The notes: generated by a model not told the origin, from the sequence alone. 64,000 nucleotides of DNA from Doris montereyensis (GCA_037039925.1 JAXRKP010000129.1:117501-181500), one strand, 5' to 3'; shown: positions 14,101-42,911, numbered from the stretch's first letter. Numbers and translations are program-made.

Positions 14101-17100
14101 AACCTGTTGCATTTTGGCGAAGTCAAGCCAGCCGTTGTTGCATTTTGAAGAGGTAATTAGCTGTGTAAAATTTGGTTACATGAAAAAACCATGCATTATG
14201 ACGAATCGTGCATCTTGGCGGCATGCAATTTGGCAGAAACTACTGACTACCTTTTTATTCCACGAAATGAGATGCATCACTGAAGACAAAATTCATATGA
14301 GTAAATGATTCTGGCAACATAGCCACAGCAAAATTGTCTTTTATGATTCCCTTGTGAGGAATGTCCATAAAAATCTAATCCCTTTGCATTTGGTTGGGGT
14401 GTAAATAGTTACAAAATATATCTATTTGCTAGGAGTTTATAATGAATGTGAATGTTAATTTTGCACAGACACAAATGTATTGCTTTTAAGAATGTGCCAA
14501 CAATATAAACAACAAGGAAAGACAAGAAAAGAAGCCAAAACTCACATCAACCATTGCATCACTGTAATAATAATATACCTTGTCCACCATATGCAGTCAT
14601 CTCAAAATGAATTCAGAGGACATAGCAACATAAAGGAAACACAAGAGAGACCGAGAAAGTATAGAAGTAGGACCTGCACATAGTGTCTGCCAACTGCCCC
14701 CACACCATTAAGTCTACAGAATCAAATAACCAGTGTAAAATCATCTTAACAAAAAATCTCTTCTCATTAAAAATAGTAACATAAACAATATCTTTTTACA
14801 AAGTATCTCAATGTATGTTGATTTCTGATGTTGTAGAATAGGATCTCATTCTTATTCTGATGACCATCCATTCTTAAAAGGGGAGGGAAGACCTACTGAA
14901 GTGTTTTTTGCTTTTGAGTTTGTTTTCTGTTTAGTATATATTCATGAGTAACTGTCAAAATACAATCATCCTATATCATTGAAAAAGTCAGTGGAGCGTC
15001 CTTGGTAAAAAGCCATTTAGTTATAAATAAAATACACTCAATACCTGGGAATATACCAACACTGGCTGGCTATTCTTTATTCCCAACCGCATCTGGTTTA
15101 TTTTCCTATTCCCAACTGGAAGTTGGGACTACCTTATCTAACATTGCTACCGTTGCAAACTTTTGAACAGAGAGAGAGAGAAACAAAGCGCAGCCTGTGG
15201 TCATTTCTGCAACCTCTTTCTTTCTTCAGTGACCTGCGGTTCCCTTCCATAAATTTTAAAGTGAACCAAGAAAGCTTAGTTAACACCACAAAAATATTTA
15301 TGGAATAGGCACCAGTCAAAGGTCATGATATATTCTCTTCTTTGCATGCACAACAAACTCAAATTTTAGAGCTGGGCACCAATCTAGATCTATCCAGAAT
15401 ACGGGACGGGTGGGAGCTGGCATGCAAATCTTGAACTCTACTTGGAATTTCATTTTTAACAAGATCCTAGCCATCTTGAAACTGATATACACTAAGGAGA
15501 CTGTGTTGCACACTCTCTCTCTCTGTTCAAAAGTTTGCAAAAGCAAAATTAAATAAAATGAAATGTCGTTTTTCCCACACTAAAATTCTCCTCCTCCAGT
15601 CTCCTTTCATTTACTGAATTTTTGATTTGGCCGTAAGCACATGGCCGTAAGAGTAATCCAAAACAAAATATTCCGCAAAGCCAACATGTTCCTCTTGTCA
15701 ATGTTAATAGAATCGAGACGTCAGTTTTTAAAACAAATTGTTAGACAATTTTCGACGCAATATTTTCGAAAAAATATTTTTTGTCCGACCATGACGTAGA
15801 CTTTTAGAGTTAATGATTTTTTCGTGTCTTTTACAGAATATTTTAGGAATACCTTAAGATCAAAAACGGCGCTTCTACGTATTTTTCAACTGTTTTTTTC
15901 ATATATAGTATTTTCAAAAATCATAACGAAAAAAAACCCTCACGTGATCACTCTAGATATTGAATGGAAAAAGAAAACAGAATAAAAGGTCGTTGACCTC
16001 ACCTACCTTAAGGTGAAAAGGTTTTAAAAAGAGGGAAAGTGATGACGTTCACACCCAAAAAATATTCACAAAACACACAAAGGGAGGATATTATGTTTTT
16101 CATATCTTGATGTCAAAATCCAAATGTTAAGAAGATTCATCAATTAGACTTTGAGAAACATTAGTTGAAGAGTTCAAGTCTAAGGTCCCATTTTTGTGAA
16201 ACCTGCCCGCTACAAACTTTCCAAAGATATAGGATGACTGTATTTTGACAGTTACTCATGTACATACTAAAAGCAAAAATCTTAACTCAAAAGCAAAACA
16301 AAATAATTTTTGGGTTACATTAAAAAATATACGTCATGCGTGCTGACAGCTGATTTGATTTTGATCTGATTTACCCACATCCACAACTAAGTAAGGCGAT
16401 CACAGGGTTTTTGATAGGATTTTTAATTTTGGCCAGACTGCCCTGTAAGCAGCCAAGGGATCTTTAACGTGCAGTGTTGTAATATGCACATAGGACCTCC
16501 TTTTATCGTCCGGCTCCGATGGGACTAGGGTGTTGATCCGCCTACCTGGACCAGGTGGGTAGATTTTAGCGGAGAAAAAATCAAGAAAATTGTTCAACTG
16601 TTGGCGGGGCTCGAACCCACTACCTTTTGGTTGAGAGGCTGACACCTTGCCTCTGGACTACCGAGTCCCACGCAGACAGCAGTAATAGTGCTAATAGTCA
16701 ATAATTGAGTTGGTCAGTTATATTTAACTTTTTTAAAATTTATTAAAAAGCTATCTAGATCTAGATTCTAGATCTGAAAGGGTCTCTAAACATCCATGTC
16801 GTCATTTTTAAGTAAATAACCTAGATTCTAGATCGAGTAGATATTATTATCTAGATCTAGAACATATCTAGATCTAGAATCTAGATCTAAATGTCATCTT
16901 CTGACGATCCTCTGTGTGTCAATTGTTACGTAATATTCTTCAGTCTTCACTGGTACTAAACTAAAGACGAGTTACAATGAAAAATATTACCTCTATGAGT
17001 CTTGTTGATTGCGTCGTTAGGCTTAGAATTAGAAGTAAGCCAACCAAAGAGTCAGCAGTTTCAGCTACAACATAGAATCTAGATAATATCTAGAAATCTA

Positions 17101-17456
17101 GTAGCTCTAGATCTAGATCTTGCTTGTAGATCTATTCTAGATTTAAGTGTAGATCTATAACATCCACAAGATGTTCTTGAATCGTGTACTCAATTATAAT
17201 TCTGTCACAATAACATTCATAAAAGAAGTCAAAGGTGAAGTGGACGTAACAACCTAACAACCGTAGATTCTAGAGTGCACGTGTACTCGTGCAGTCAATA
17301 ATGAAATGTAAACAAACATACTAGATCTAGTAGAATCACAATAGATTATTAATAAAATATCTTCTCATTGTCTCATTCTAGATCTAGATCTAGTAGAATC
17401 AATTCTCGACATTGAAAGCGATGGAACTATTACAGTAAATTATTCAAACCTACCAT
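9198..17456 (-). CDS. GPX4: GPX4-type selenoprotein glutathione peroxidase (six exons)
   Basis: Phospholipid-hydroperoxide glutathione peroxidase family: reduces lipid peroxides with glutathione. Exons in coding order: 17454-17456, 13254-13344, 12680-12829, 12106-12255, 11258-11341, 9198-9311, all with AG acceptors and GT donors. Visible motifs: [59 protein letters not shown]. The TGA at 12790-12792 is exactly where the family has selenocysteine, and a SECIS hairpin follows the stop, so it is read as Sec. The family's catalytic Sec, Gln (FPCNQF), Trp and Asn (KWNF) are all present. Predicted length is near 195 residues, normal for cytosolic GPX4. Four or five single- or double-base indels interrupt the frame (extra T in exon 2, two bases lost near 13260, one near 12682, extra T near 12137, one T lost near 11314), probably assembly errors. 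It is divergent with POLR2E. Confidence 0.92.
9930..10078 (+). repeat. 140-bp repeat family, copy in GPX4 intron 5
   Basis: TTGAAATTGACCCCGTCCAC at one end and GTCAACCACCCACCA at the other, with GGACC-like TAAGACCTACCAGCAGCA between. Confidence 0.8.
10215..10352 (+). repeat. 140-bp repeat family, copy in GPX4 intron 5
   Basis: TTGAAATTAACCCTGTGCAC through GTAGGACCTACAAAGCAGCG to CGCCAACCACCCACC. One of the more complete copies. Confidence 0.82.
11026..11161. repeat. (GA)n tracts in GPX4 intron 5
   Basis: Two purine-rich GA blocks at about 11026-11043 and 11085-11161. Confidence 0.95.
11258..11341 (-). CDS. GPX4: GPX4 exon 5 with catalytic Trp-Asn
   Basis: Acceptor ...TTCCTCAG, donor GTAAGT. 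Completes the split Asn, then [28 protein letters not shown]. The W-N pair of KWNF is the conserved catalytic pair of the family. One T is missing from the T run after SKF, so the printed frame has a TAG; length is 84 against 85 expected. Confidence 0.92.
11838..11978 (+). repeat. 140-bp repeat family, copy in GPX4 intron 4
   Basis: GGAAATTTACCCCCTTCAGC, GCGGTGATATCAGGGTGAAG, and the end CCTGCCAACTGCCCACCC. Confidence 0.8.
12106..12255 (-). CDS. GPX4: GPX4 exon 4
   Basis: Acceptor ...TATCTCAG, donor GTAAGC. Encodes [20 protein letters not shown], then [18 protein letters not shown] and KQELKGTLG, ending on two bases (AA) of an Asn codon finished by exon 5. One extra T after NYL (near 12137) turns the frame into a TAA. 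Length is 150 against 149 expected. Confidence 0.92.
12680..12829 (-). CDS. GPX4: GPX4 exon 3 with selenocysteine codon
   Basis: Acceptor ...GTCCTCAG, donor GTAGGA. Encodes [20 protein letters not shown], then the helix [12 protein letters not shown] and [16 protein letters not shown] at 12790-12792 is the selenocysteine position. The run GGGGTCAG at the 3' end is one base out of phase with exon 4, so a base is probably missing or extra there (family sequence is NQFG-x-Q|EPG). Confidence 0.93.
13254..13344 (-). CDS. GPX4: GPX4 exon 2
   Basis: Acceptor ...CATGCAG, donor GTACCT. Encodes the N-terminal stretch [14 protein letters not shown] then [11 protein letters not shown] and EKYR. Two bases are missing between NVS and EKY, where the family has one more residue (usually Leu). 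The exon is 91 bases instead of an expected 93, and in the printed frame it ends in TGA. The last codon is split after its second base (AG|A). Confidence 0.85.
13345..16120. other. GPX4 intron 1, left part
   Basis: No exon recognised between 13345 and 17453. Holds a 140-bp family copy at 14575-14705, otherwise AT-rich unique-looking sequence. Confidence 0.6.
14575..14705 (+). repeat. 140-bp repeat family, copy in GPX4 intron 1
   Basis: CTTGTCCACCATATGCAGTC through AAGTAGGACCTGCACATAGT to TGCCAACTGCCCCCACACC; diverged. Confidence 0.7.
16375..16675 (-). mobile_element. tRNA-derived SINE, family 1
   Basis: Minus-strand head reads GGGACTCGGTAGTCCAGAGG then AAGGTGTCAGCCTCTCAACC and the B-box-like GTGGGTTCGAGCCCCGCC, as in a tRNA gene, followed by a non-tRNA body (GTTAAAGATCCCTTGGCTGC). 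It shares head and body with 36885-37195. Not a functional tRNA gene. Confidence 0.75.
16745..17400. repeat. CTAGAT-repeat clusters
   Basis: Short runs of (CTAGAT)n and its variants at 16752-16780, 16850-16890, 17080-17150 and 17378-17400. The unit is almost self-complementary. The same motif recurs at 19.0-19.2, 51.7, 52.0 and 54.4-54.6 kb. Confidence 0.85.
17454..17456 (-). CDS. GPX4: GPX4 exon 1: start codon only
   Basis: An ATG in a perfect Kozak context (GCCACCATG) is followed directly by a donor, GTAGGT, so the coding part of exon 1 would be just the initiator codon. A TATA box lies about 60 bases upstream. The next exon needs an upstream Met: its only nearby ATGs are out of frame. Joining ATG to exon 2 gives [11 protein letters not shown] once one extra T is removed, matching the short N-terminus of invertebrate GPX4-like proteins. 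The join is inference. Confidence 0.6.
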
Positions 17457-17515
17457 GGTGGCTGAACTACTCGAACAAGATCCTATTTTGAAGGTTGAGC
17501 GTTGCACATCCCCAG

Positions 17516-17523
17516 CTTTTATA
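17516..17523 (-). promoter_or_regulatory. TATA box of GPX4
   Basis: TATAAAAG on the minus strand, 60 bases before the Kozak ATG at 17454-17456. A start site about 30 bases downstream would give a 5' UTR of roughly 35 bases. Confidence 0.55.
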
Positions 17524-17979
17524 GCTGATAGGTAAGTTGCGATCGGCCTCGGAGTGAACTGTGTCCCCTTACTATAAGCCGCACGGAGAACGCAAACATT
17601 GGCGGCTTGGAGGAAAAAATATATCTATACTTCCTCCAAGATTGGCGGTGTCAACACTCAACACATTGAACGTTCTATTTTTTTTTCGCTGCTCGACCGG
17701 ATATAACACAGTTAACCCGAGAATTGTCTACAAGTTAACCTTTGTATTTCCAGACTCTCGGCATTCCTTTTCCTTTTCTGTACGGCTCTATAGCCTTCTG
17801 CGGGGATCTCGAAATTATACAATTAGGGCCTAGCCATTAGCAAATTATGTACTTTGTTCTCCACCTTCCTTACAGGAAGATGCGTTTATTCATCAAGGGT
17901 GATCCGGGATCCCTCCCTCAAATTAGAAAGTTCTTTCGTACACTTGTACGAGGTCTAGAAAGGGAAAAGAAAAAAAGGA

Positions 17980-18131
<152 letters not shown>

Positions 18132-18416
18132 GGGGGGGGGGTGATATTGCAGAAAGGAGAGATGAATACTATTAGAACACTAGGACAAAAGAAGACATTT
18201 CAAGGAAAGGGTCTCATTTTACCCTAATACAGTAAGGCTATGGAATGGACTGCCAACAGAAATAATACGCAGTAAAAGCACTAAAGTCTTCACAAATCAG
18301 AATTTAACACATCCCTTTAAAACCAAGATAAGAATAATATGTTTGGATTAAATTAAAACATGCGCGCTGACAGTAATACTCAAGAGTTGAGTTGGTCAGT
18401 TATTATTTTATAAAGA

Positions 18417-18562
18417 AAGAAGAAGAAGAAGAAGAAGAAGAAGAAGAAGAAGAAGAAGAAGAAGAAGAAGAAGAAGAAGAAGAAGAAGAAGAAGAAAAAG
18501 AAGAAGAAGAAGAAGAAGAAGAAGAAGAAGAAGAAGAAGAAGAAGAAGAAGAAGAAGAAGAA
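18417..18562. repeat. (GAA)n microsatellite in the divergent promoter
   Basis: About 145 bases of GAA with a single interruption, a pure purine strand, 380 bases upstream of the POLR2E start. Confidence 0.97.
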
Positions 18563-18944
18563 AGTCTATAATCACGTTGAAAATGTGCAATGAAGGTATA
18601 AAAGTAAACAAATAAGGAAAAATTCTTATATTATCCTTTATCACTATTGACTTCACTCCACTGTGGCTCCTTTTAGTACATGTATCATAAGAATCTGCTA
18701 AAAGTTTCTATAAAATTGCGAGTGTTCAATAAGCTGATACAAAACAAAATTTTGACGAATTTTAAGTCTTCTAAGAAGAAGGGAGGGTACTCCTAACTTA
18801 CGACTTGCGATAAAATGTGGCTTGTTCGCAGTGTTAAAGGATTTTGCCGATTTAGCAAGCAGATTTACATTCAGTTTTGATTTGTGTGGATCTAGAACAC
18901 TAGACAAGTTTTTCCCCCTAAACGATTCATACCCTTTTTTGAGG

Positions 18945-35496
<16,552 letters not shown>

Positions 35497-35753
35497 CACG
35501 AGCTGTCCATGTTTTCACCCTGCTGCCATGACGTATGGGTAGCAAGCAATGCTACAGCTAGCGTTAATCATTGCATTGTTTTTACCATTTTATTTGAAAT
35601 GATAGGGAAATGGACGTGTTGTATGGGTACTGAATGAAAACGAGAAATGTATGTTGAGTTTTGTGGCTGCTGAATAATAATGAGAATACGAGTTGTGTTT
35701 GATTAGGATTTCATTGTTGTAGCAGTACCTTGTTGGTCTGTCTTAAAATATGA

Positions 35754-35759
35754 AATAAA
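35754..35759 (+). terminator. POLR2E polyadenylation signal
   Basis: AATAAA 258 bases after the stop codon, within a short A-rich stretch; a 3' UTR of about 280 bases is inferred. Confidence 0.7.
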
Positions 35760-36067
35760 TAAAAAAAAATTTTATACACAAGGAAAATAGTTCTTTTAAT
35801 TTTAAGTTTTAACAATCCACATTAAGGATTGTGTTTGTAAAAATGTAATTGATTATATATGTATGTCTCTTACTTTAATAAATGTTTTTTTCCAAGACAA
35901 AGAATTAAATCTATTGACATGGAAAGAGTAAAACGAAACTTTCAAGAAACTTATAGAATTCAAAGTAATGTGGTGTGTATGGAAAAGGGGGAGGGGGGGG
36001 GATGCCTTACTTCCATACTTGCAGATACAAACATGTATGCCATACCATACACAAAACTCTTCAGGAG

Positions 36068-36205
36068 TAGGGGCGGTTGGTGGGTGCTACTGGTAGGTTC
36101 ATATTTTTTTCCTTTTACTATTTCATTTTCTTTTATCTTACTGTTTCCTCTTAATTCACCCTGAGATCACACAATGGTGGATAGGGGTAAATTTCAATTA
36201 AATAA
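36068..36205 (-). repeat. 140-bp repeat family, copy
   Basis: On the plus strand: GGCGGTTGGTGGGTGCTACT, then TTCCTCTTAATTCACCCTGA and GGGGTAAATTTCAATTAAAT with an ACAAAC-rich tail. A complete copy, opposite in orientation to those at 6-15 kb. Confidence 0.82.
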
Positions 36206-36884
36206 ACAAACAAACTTCAGGAGTTATCCAGTATTTTGTGTTGGCTTTACCTGGTTTGATCCATTTTAAGGAGTAGAACAGCACTGTTACTAGCCAAGCT
36301 ATCTGATGTGCATACATGTAGTTTTAACTTGTTTGAATTGGATGGTAGATAGGATGGATGGATGGCGGTTGCTTCTTCTCAGGATCAAAACTTTGCTAGT
36401 CTTAACTTGAACCAGAGATGGAATGGAGAAAAAAATGAGTGCTGTCTGCGCATGCACTGAAAGGTGTCGCACCTAGCATTCCAATTTCTTTTCAGAAAGG
36501 AATATAGACTATCATTGGGGTTGCGCTCAATGCAACAGGAGTCGACCATGTTGTCCAAGTGAGGTGAGGAAATATAGATTTTCTTGCCCAAGGAGAAAAC
36601 GAAATGCCTGAATTGGAGCTTGAACCCAGTGCCTCTGGGTCACAGTGCAATGTCTTTTAACCATGGCCATCTCATCCCCACAGAGATGGAATGATGGCAA
36701 TCAAAGAGGTGAACTTTTGACTCTATCCTGTGGCTGTCTAACCCAGCTTATCCCTTCACAAGGCTAAAGCAGAACTTCAAAGGGAAAGCTCTGATTCATT
36801 TCCACCTTCATGCTTTTGGCCTGGATATCAATCTGTCTCAGGGCAGTATACTTATGTTGACATTATTTTAGTTGATATGGGGAA

Positions 36885-37195
36885 TTCTGGGGTCCAGATG
36901 CAAGGTGTCGGCCTCTCAACCAAAAGGTTGTGGGTCGTGCCCGACAGGTTAATAAATGTTCTCATGTTTTTTTTATAGTAAAATCCAACTCCTTGATCAG
37001 GGAGGTGGACCGACACCTAGTCCCATTGGAGGCAAGCAATAAAAGGGAGGCCCTGTGTGCAGATCACATTACTCTATGCATGTTAAAGATCCCTTGGTTG
37101 TTACAGTTATGGTATAGGGTAGTCTGGGGAAATTTGTTTGAATCCTAACAAAAACCCTGATCGCCTTTGTTGTGGATATGGGTAAAATTAAAATT
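36885..37195 (+). mobile_element. tRNA-derived SINE, family 1
   Basis: GGTCCAGATGCAAGGTGTCG, GCCTCTCAACCAAAAGGTTG, then CACCTAGTCCCATTGGAGGC and GTTAAAGATCCCTTGGTTGT. Matches 16375-16675 in reverse. Confidence 0.75.
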
Positions 37196-40019
37196 TAATT
37201 AATTTAGTTGACATCAATTTTAACTCCCTTATTTTCTTGTATGTGTATAAGGTATATAAAAGCAAATCCAGTTTTAGATTGTTTTTACACAAAGCCTCAT
37301 CTTTTTTCATCTTCATTATCCATGAAGATTGTTACATAAAGTTAATTTCACTATTCACAAAAACCATACCCATGTTATTAGGCTATATCTAATTAGCAAA
37401 ATGCCCGTAGTGATGGACAGTTCTGATGAGGAAGATTTATGAAGTACGTTTTTGGTATTTGGTATTATTTATGAAACATGTATTATACCACACTCAAACT
37501 TAGTGAAGAATGAAAAAAAAATAATTGTGTTTTAAAATAAAGGGCCCCACTCCTTTTTAGCTGCTAGTAGCGAGTAAGCGCCATTCTTTTCTCTAACTGC
37601 GTAAGTTTGCTGAATAAAAGTTTACAGGAGAGACAAAAAGCAAATAAATTTTTAATACAATACGGAATATATATAATTTTAGCCTTCATTTGATCTAACT
37701 AATCATTTCTGTATGCAGAAATAAGTTTTGTAGAAATAACTTTTAAATAAGTGTAGAAAAGAATTACACGCTTACAACCCTAAATTTTGAAAGCTCTAAA
37801 TATGTAAGTCAATATCGCGTTGCTCGTTCATCGCTCAGGGTTAGAAAATGAAACTATAATCATGTACATACACATGTCTCGTAATCCATGAGCGTAAATA
37901 TTACGATAATTATAATTACTATACTTTACATGAAAGGCTTGTCATTTTCTGAATTATATTACTATTTTGGTGTTTGATTATGCTCAAACGAGCAGAATAA
38001 TAAAAGCAATCCGTGTACAATGTACTGTAGTTTTGATTACGGTACATGTGTCTGATTTGTGAAAAAAGACGCAACAATCGTAATAAAAGTTTTACTACTG
38101 TATTATTGGTACATAATATAGATGTATTTTGGCATTTATGAACTAACTAAAAGTGATAATCCACACCTCCGAGCTCCAACGAGTCCGTCCTGTTCGCTAC
38201 CATGAGATGGATGAACTTTACTATATAGTGAGTTATATCGATGTCAAGAAACTTGACTTCGCATTTCCTGTCTTGGAATAGAGCACTTTGGCTGCATGTC
38301 GGGATGACTTAACGCATGTACTTACTATCAACGGGAGGCGTTGCTACAATCCAGCCTCAGGTTATGATGAAAACTCAGTGTTGATCTCATACATGGAAAC
38401 ACTGAGCATGGTTTTAGTCTTAAAAGAAAAATCCTCTTAACAAATGACAAATTATTTATTTGACCAAAGTTTCATGTTAATAGTGGCATGGATAAGTGGG
38501 TTACCACACTTTGAAACAGTTACCTTTTTTTTTAATTTGTTGGACATACATCAGAACTGTAGCATTTTGATACAACTGTTTCTGAATGTGCACCAATCTC
38601 ATGAAATAGAAAATATTTGGTAACCTTCATTAACAATCCTTTTAACAGCTGAATTAAGAAAAAGACAAGATACAACGTTATTGTCCAAAAAATTGCACAT
38701 TGTTTTGGTGTTACAATACCTTCAACACAGTGTGAAATACAACACATTTTTACTATACATAAATTGTTCTTCACACTTAAACAGCATACACTCATTTAAG
38801 CATTATGTGATTGAAATATGTACACATATAACTTATGCAAACAATATTAACATGTTCCTAATACATGTAACTTTAATCATTGCAATGGACAATATTTCAA
38901 AAGAGCGATGACGATAATGATGCTGGTGATAGTCGTGATAGTAATTAATTAGATGTTGGTAAAACGACTTAATTATTATTTTTATAGCACAAAATGTAAT
39001 TGTAAATGGGTCTTCATAATCACAGTTACAAAACATCTCATCAATCGCATGCCTTCCCCTACTTCAGCAATAATAATAATAATAAATAGTCCTTAGTATT
39101 TGTATAGCGCCCGTCCGATATATATCAAGCTCCAGAGCGCCCAAAAATGGATAAACATTATAAATCAAGATATATGCATATATAATTTACACAGACCAAC
39201 ACAATATACATGTTACGTACAACAAACATATTTCAAAGCATATGATGATAATACAAAGACATTTGACATTGAACTAGATTTATGACAGCAGTGAGAAATA
39301 TGAATTCGTCTGGGTTTCAAAGCTTTACTTCAGCAATACAGAATGAAGTTGCTATCTTTATATGACCTCAATTCTTGTTCATGAATATCATTCATGGATC
39401 AATTTACCGTAGTTAAACTTTAATAAATGGCACTTCCTTGTCTACAACATAATAGCCATCATCTCCCCTTTTCATGCATTCTACACAGCTGGAGACTGTT
39501 AATGGTTTGGCAACCAAAATACATGCCACGGGATGCTTGGTACCAGCTACGTTCTATCTTATTGGGACCTGTGAAGAAAAGTGAACTCAAGTCAAATGTG
39601 GTTTTCAATACATTTTTGAGTAAATTTATATTCCATTAATAATGTAACGATATATAAGTCAAGGTGTGGTTTTCACTAAAAAAAATTTTTTTTTTAGCAA
39701 ACTCATGTATCCATCAATAATGTACAAATAACTAAGTTGGCTGAGGTTTTCCAATTTCTTTTGGTAAACTTACGTATTCCAATTACATCAAAAACATATT
39801 AAGTTGGATGTAGTTCCGTTTTTTTTTTTTAGTAAACTCATGTATTCCATCAATAAGGTATTTAAGACAGCGAACTCGTATTTCATTCCATCAACATTGT
39901 ATTCAAGTCAGGTTAAGTTTCCCGTTTTATTTTTCATCAAATTAACAAAGCCATGTATTGATCATATGAAGGTGCTTTGGTCGCATGAAGGTGCTTTGCA
40001 CATAATATGAAGAAAAGGC

Positions 40020-40560
40020 TTTGATCATAATATTTAATATGGAGGTATGAAGTTGCCTTGATCGTTTGATATTGAATGTGCTTTGATCTTTTGGAGGTGC
40101 TTTGATCATTATGGAGGTGCTTTATTAATGTGGAGGTCCTTTGATTATATTAATATATATGGTGATGTTTTTATCATATGGTTGTGCTTTGATCATATGG
40201 AGGTGCTTGTGTTTATGTGGAGGTCCTTTGATTTATATAAATATGTATGGTGATGTTTTTATCATATGAGTCATTATGAGTGCGTTTGATCATATGGAGG
40301 TGCTTTGATCATATGGTGATGCTTTGATTTATGTGGAGGTCCTTTGATTATATAAATATGTATGGTGATGTTTTTATCATATGAGTCATTATGAGTGCGT
40401 TTGATCATATGGAGGTGCTTTGATCATATGGTGATGCTTTGATCGTATGGAGGTGCTTTGTTCATATGTGTGTCTTTATCATATGGATGTACTTTCATCA
40501 TATGGTGATGCTTTGATCCTATGGAGGTGCTTTAATCGTTTTGACTAGGTTAATATTATT
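40020..40560. repeat. Minisatellite built on a GGAGGTGCTTTGATCATAT unit
   Basis: About 25 imperfect ~20-bp units (GGAGGTGCTTTGATCATAT, GGTGATGCTTTGATC). A larger unit of about 110 bp including TATGTATGGTGATGTTTTTA is repeated at 40220-40330 and 40335-40440. Confidence 0.85.
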
Positions 40561-42100
40561 ATGAACTAAACAAGGGGTAGATCGAGATATTCACTCCGAA
40601 AATGCTTAATTCGAAATTCATGGGACTAGAGATTTTCTTTTAACTTTTTAGTTTTAGATTAAACGTTTTTCGGACTCAGAAAATCAATAGTGATAGTGGA
40701 AAATGCGTGTTGTGTAATGTTAAGGTTAATAATGTGAATCAAGGCGTGTGCTATGCATTTGTGCACACGCATTGTGTGTTGTCTGACATCGCAATTATAA
40801 TAGACGGGTAAGAAAAAGTGACGCGGGCAGAAAGGTTGGGGGGGGGTGGCATGGTGAAGAGACACGATACCTATTGACTAGGTCAATATTAACTAAATTG
40901 AGGTGGGTGGCAATGATAAGGGATGATAGGCGATCACGTGATTCATTGGTCCAACGCCAACATTACACACACGCATGGGCACCAATCAACAGTGTCTAGG
41001 CACACATATCCCGTAATGCTCTTCATACTTCTAGTTCTAGTACATGTATTGCATAAATGGGTAATACTAGTAATAGACTGTACTGTGAATTCGTAAAACG
41101 GCTAGGGGGCGTAGTGTAGCGTTGTAAGGTTGCTTTGTTTTACATCTAGATCTAGTTCTATCTAGTAAGTTCTAGTTTTGATTATACTGGCTTTATCCGA
41201 AAAAGGGCCACCTGGCGATTAGAAATTATTTCGGATTAAAGGCAGATTTCGGATTAAAAAACGAGTGAAATTTCGGATTACAGGGGGTTAAATTGATGAA
41301 AGAAAAAATAGGCACTTGGCAAATCTTTCGGACTAACGTACGTTTCAGACAGCGTTTTCGAACTAAATCTTACAAATTTAAAGATCCCGATTTCATCTGA
41401 CTTGTGGGCGGTTGGCGGGTGATACTGGTAGGTCTTATTTCTTTTCTTTCATGCTATCACTTATCCTTCAAGTTATTGTTTTCTCTAAGTTCACCATGAG
41501 ATCACAGCATATGGTGGACGGGGTAATTTTTAATGAACCTTTATGACTAAGACTAACTAATAATGGCATTTTAAGGCTTTGACTTTGAAAGAACAAGTGG
41601 TCATCTTACTATCACTATCACTTGACATGGTTTTCCGGTCATACTTCATGAGGGTAAGATGAGGCCGGAAAATCTTATTTACAGGGTCTGTGCTTTCAAT
41701 GGCACTCTTTCATAAGTCTTTTCACTTCATCTATTGAATTTTGAAAGAAAGTGAAAAAACGGAAAACATATGTGAACAAGCAAATTGAAACAAGAAGATT
41801 AAAATACTGAAGATGAATGAATGGTAGAAATTGAGAAACAAATAAACTGCGAGCAGATAGGACATATGATGGGTAAGTTAATATAGTACATGTACCTGTA
41901 TATCTGTTTTGATCTAACAACTATCTGATCATTTATTATACTATACTCTAGTCTAGGTGTTTGATCAATGTAGAATTTGAGAAGCAGCTAAAATAACCAA
42001 GTATTATATACAGATAATTCACCACAACAACACCACTATAGTGGAGTTCTTTCTCTTAGATTTACTAAGCCTCTACCCATTATTTGGCATATTTCTACAT
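40561..42100. other. Intergenic, no gene seen
   Basis: A 140-bp family copy lies at 41403-41540, minus orientation (GGCGGTTGGCGGGTGATACT ... GGTGGACGGGGTAATTTTTA). Nothing else recognised. Confidence 0.6.
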
Positions 42101-42109
42101 TATTTTATT

Positions 42110-42127
42110 CTCTCTCTTTCTCTCTCT

Positions 42128-42179
<52 letters not shown>

Positions 42180-42286
42180 AGTTCTCTCTATCCTCCTCCA
42201 TCTCTCTCTCCCTCTCTCTCCCCCTCTCTCTCTTTCTCTGTCTCTGTCTGTCTCTTTCTCTCTCCCCTTCTCTCGGTCTCCGTCTT

Positions 42287-42379
<93 letters not shown>

Positions 42380-42444
42380 ATCCCTCCCTCCATCTCTCTC
42401 CCTCTCCCCCTCTCTCTCTTTCTCTGTCTCTGTCTCTCTCTCTG

Positions 42445-42511
<67 letters not shown>

Positions 42512-42609
42512 GTCTGTCTCTGTCTCTCCCATTCTCTCGGTCTCCTCCCTCTCTTCTCTCTCTCTCTCTCTCTCTCGCTCCTCTCTCTGTCTCTCTGTCT
42601 CTGTCTCTG

Positions 42610-42643
<34 letters not shown>

Positions 42644-42666
42644 CTCTTCTCTCTCTCTCTCCCTCC

Positions 42667-42697
<31 letters not shown>

Positions 42698-42815
42698 TTC
42701 CTGTCTGTCTTCCTCTGTCTCTCTGTCTGTCTGTCTGTCTCCCCCCCTCTCTCCTCCTCTATTCTCTCTCTATTTATCCCATCATGTCTCTCGCTCTCTC
42801 TCTCTCTCTCTCTCT

Positions 42816-42856
<41 letters not shown>

Positions 42857-42876
42857 CTGTCTCTCTTTCCCTCCTG

Positions 42877-42911
<35 letters not shown>

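Larger units (their letters stand above)
35760..40020. other. Intergenic region after POLR2E
   Basis: No gene recognised. Contains a 140-bp family copy, a SINE and AT-rich sequence. Confidence 0.6.

Noticed and set aside
16560..16675. A functional tRNA gene
   Set aside because: The tRNA-like head lacks a complete cloverleaf and continues into a SINE body repeated at 36.9 kb.
40020..40560. CRISPR-like array
   Set aside because: Repeats are contiguous and diverged with no unique spacers, and the DNA is eukaryotic.
41683..41730. A further downstream exon of AKAP7-like copy A (EVKRLMKECH)
   Set aside because: Splice-like ends and a helical sequence, but the phase does not fit and the homology is too weak.
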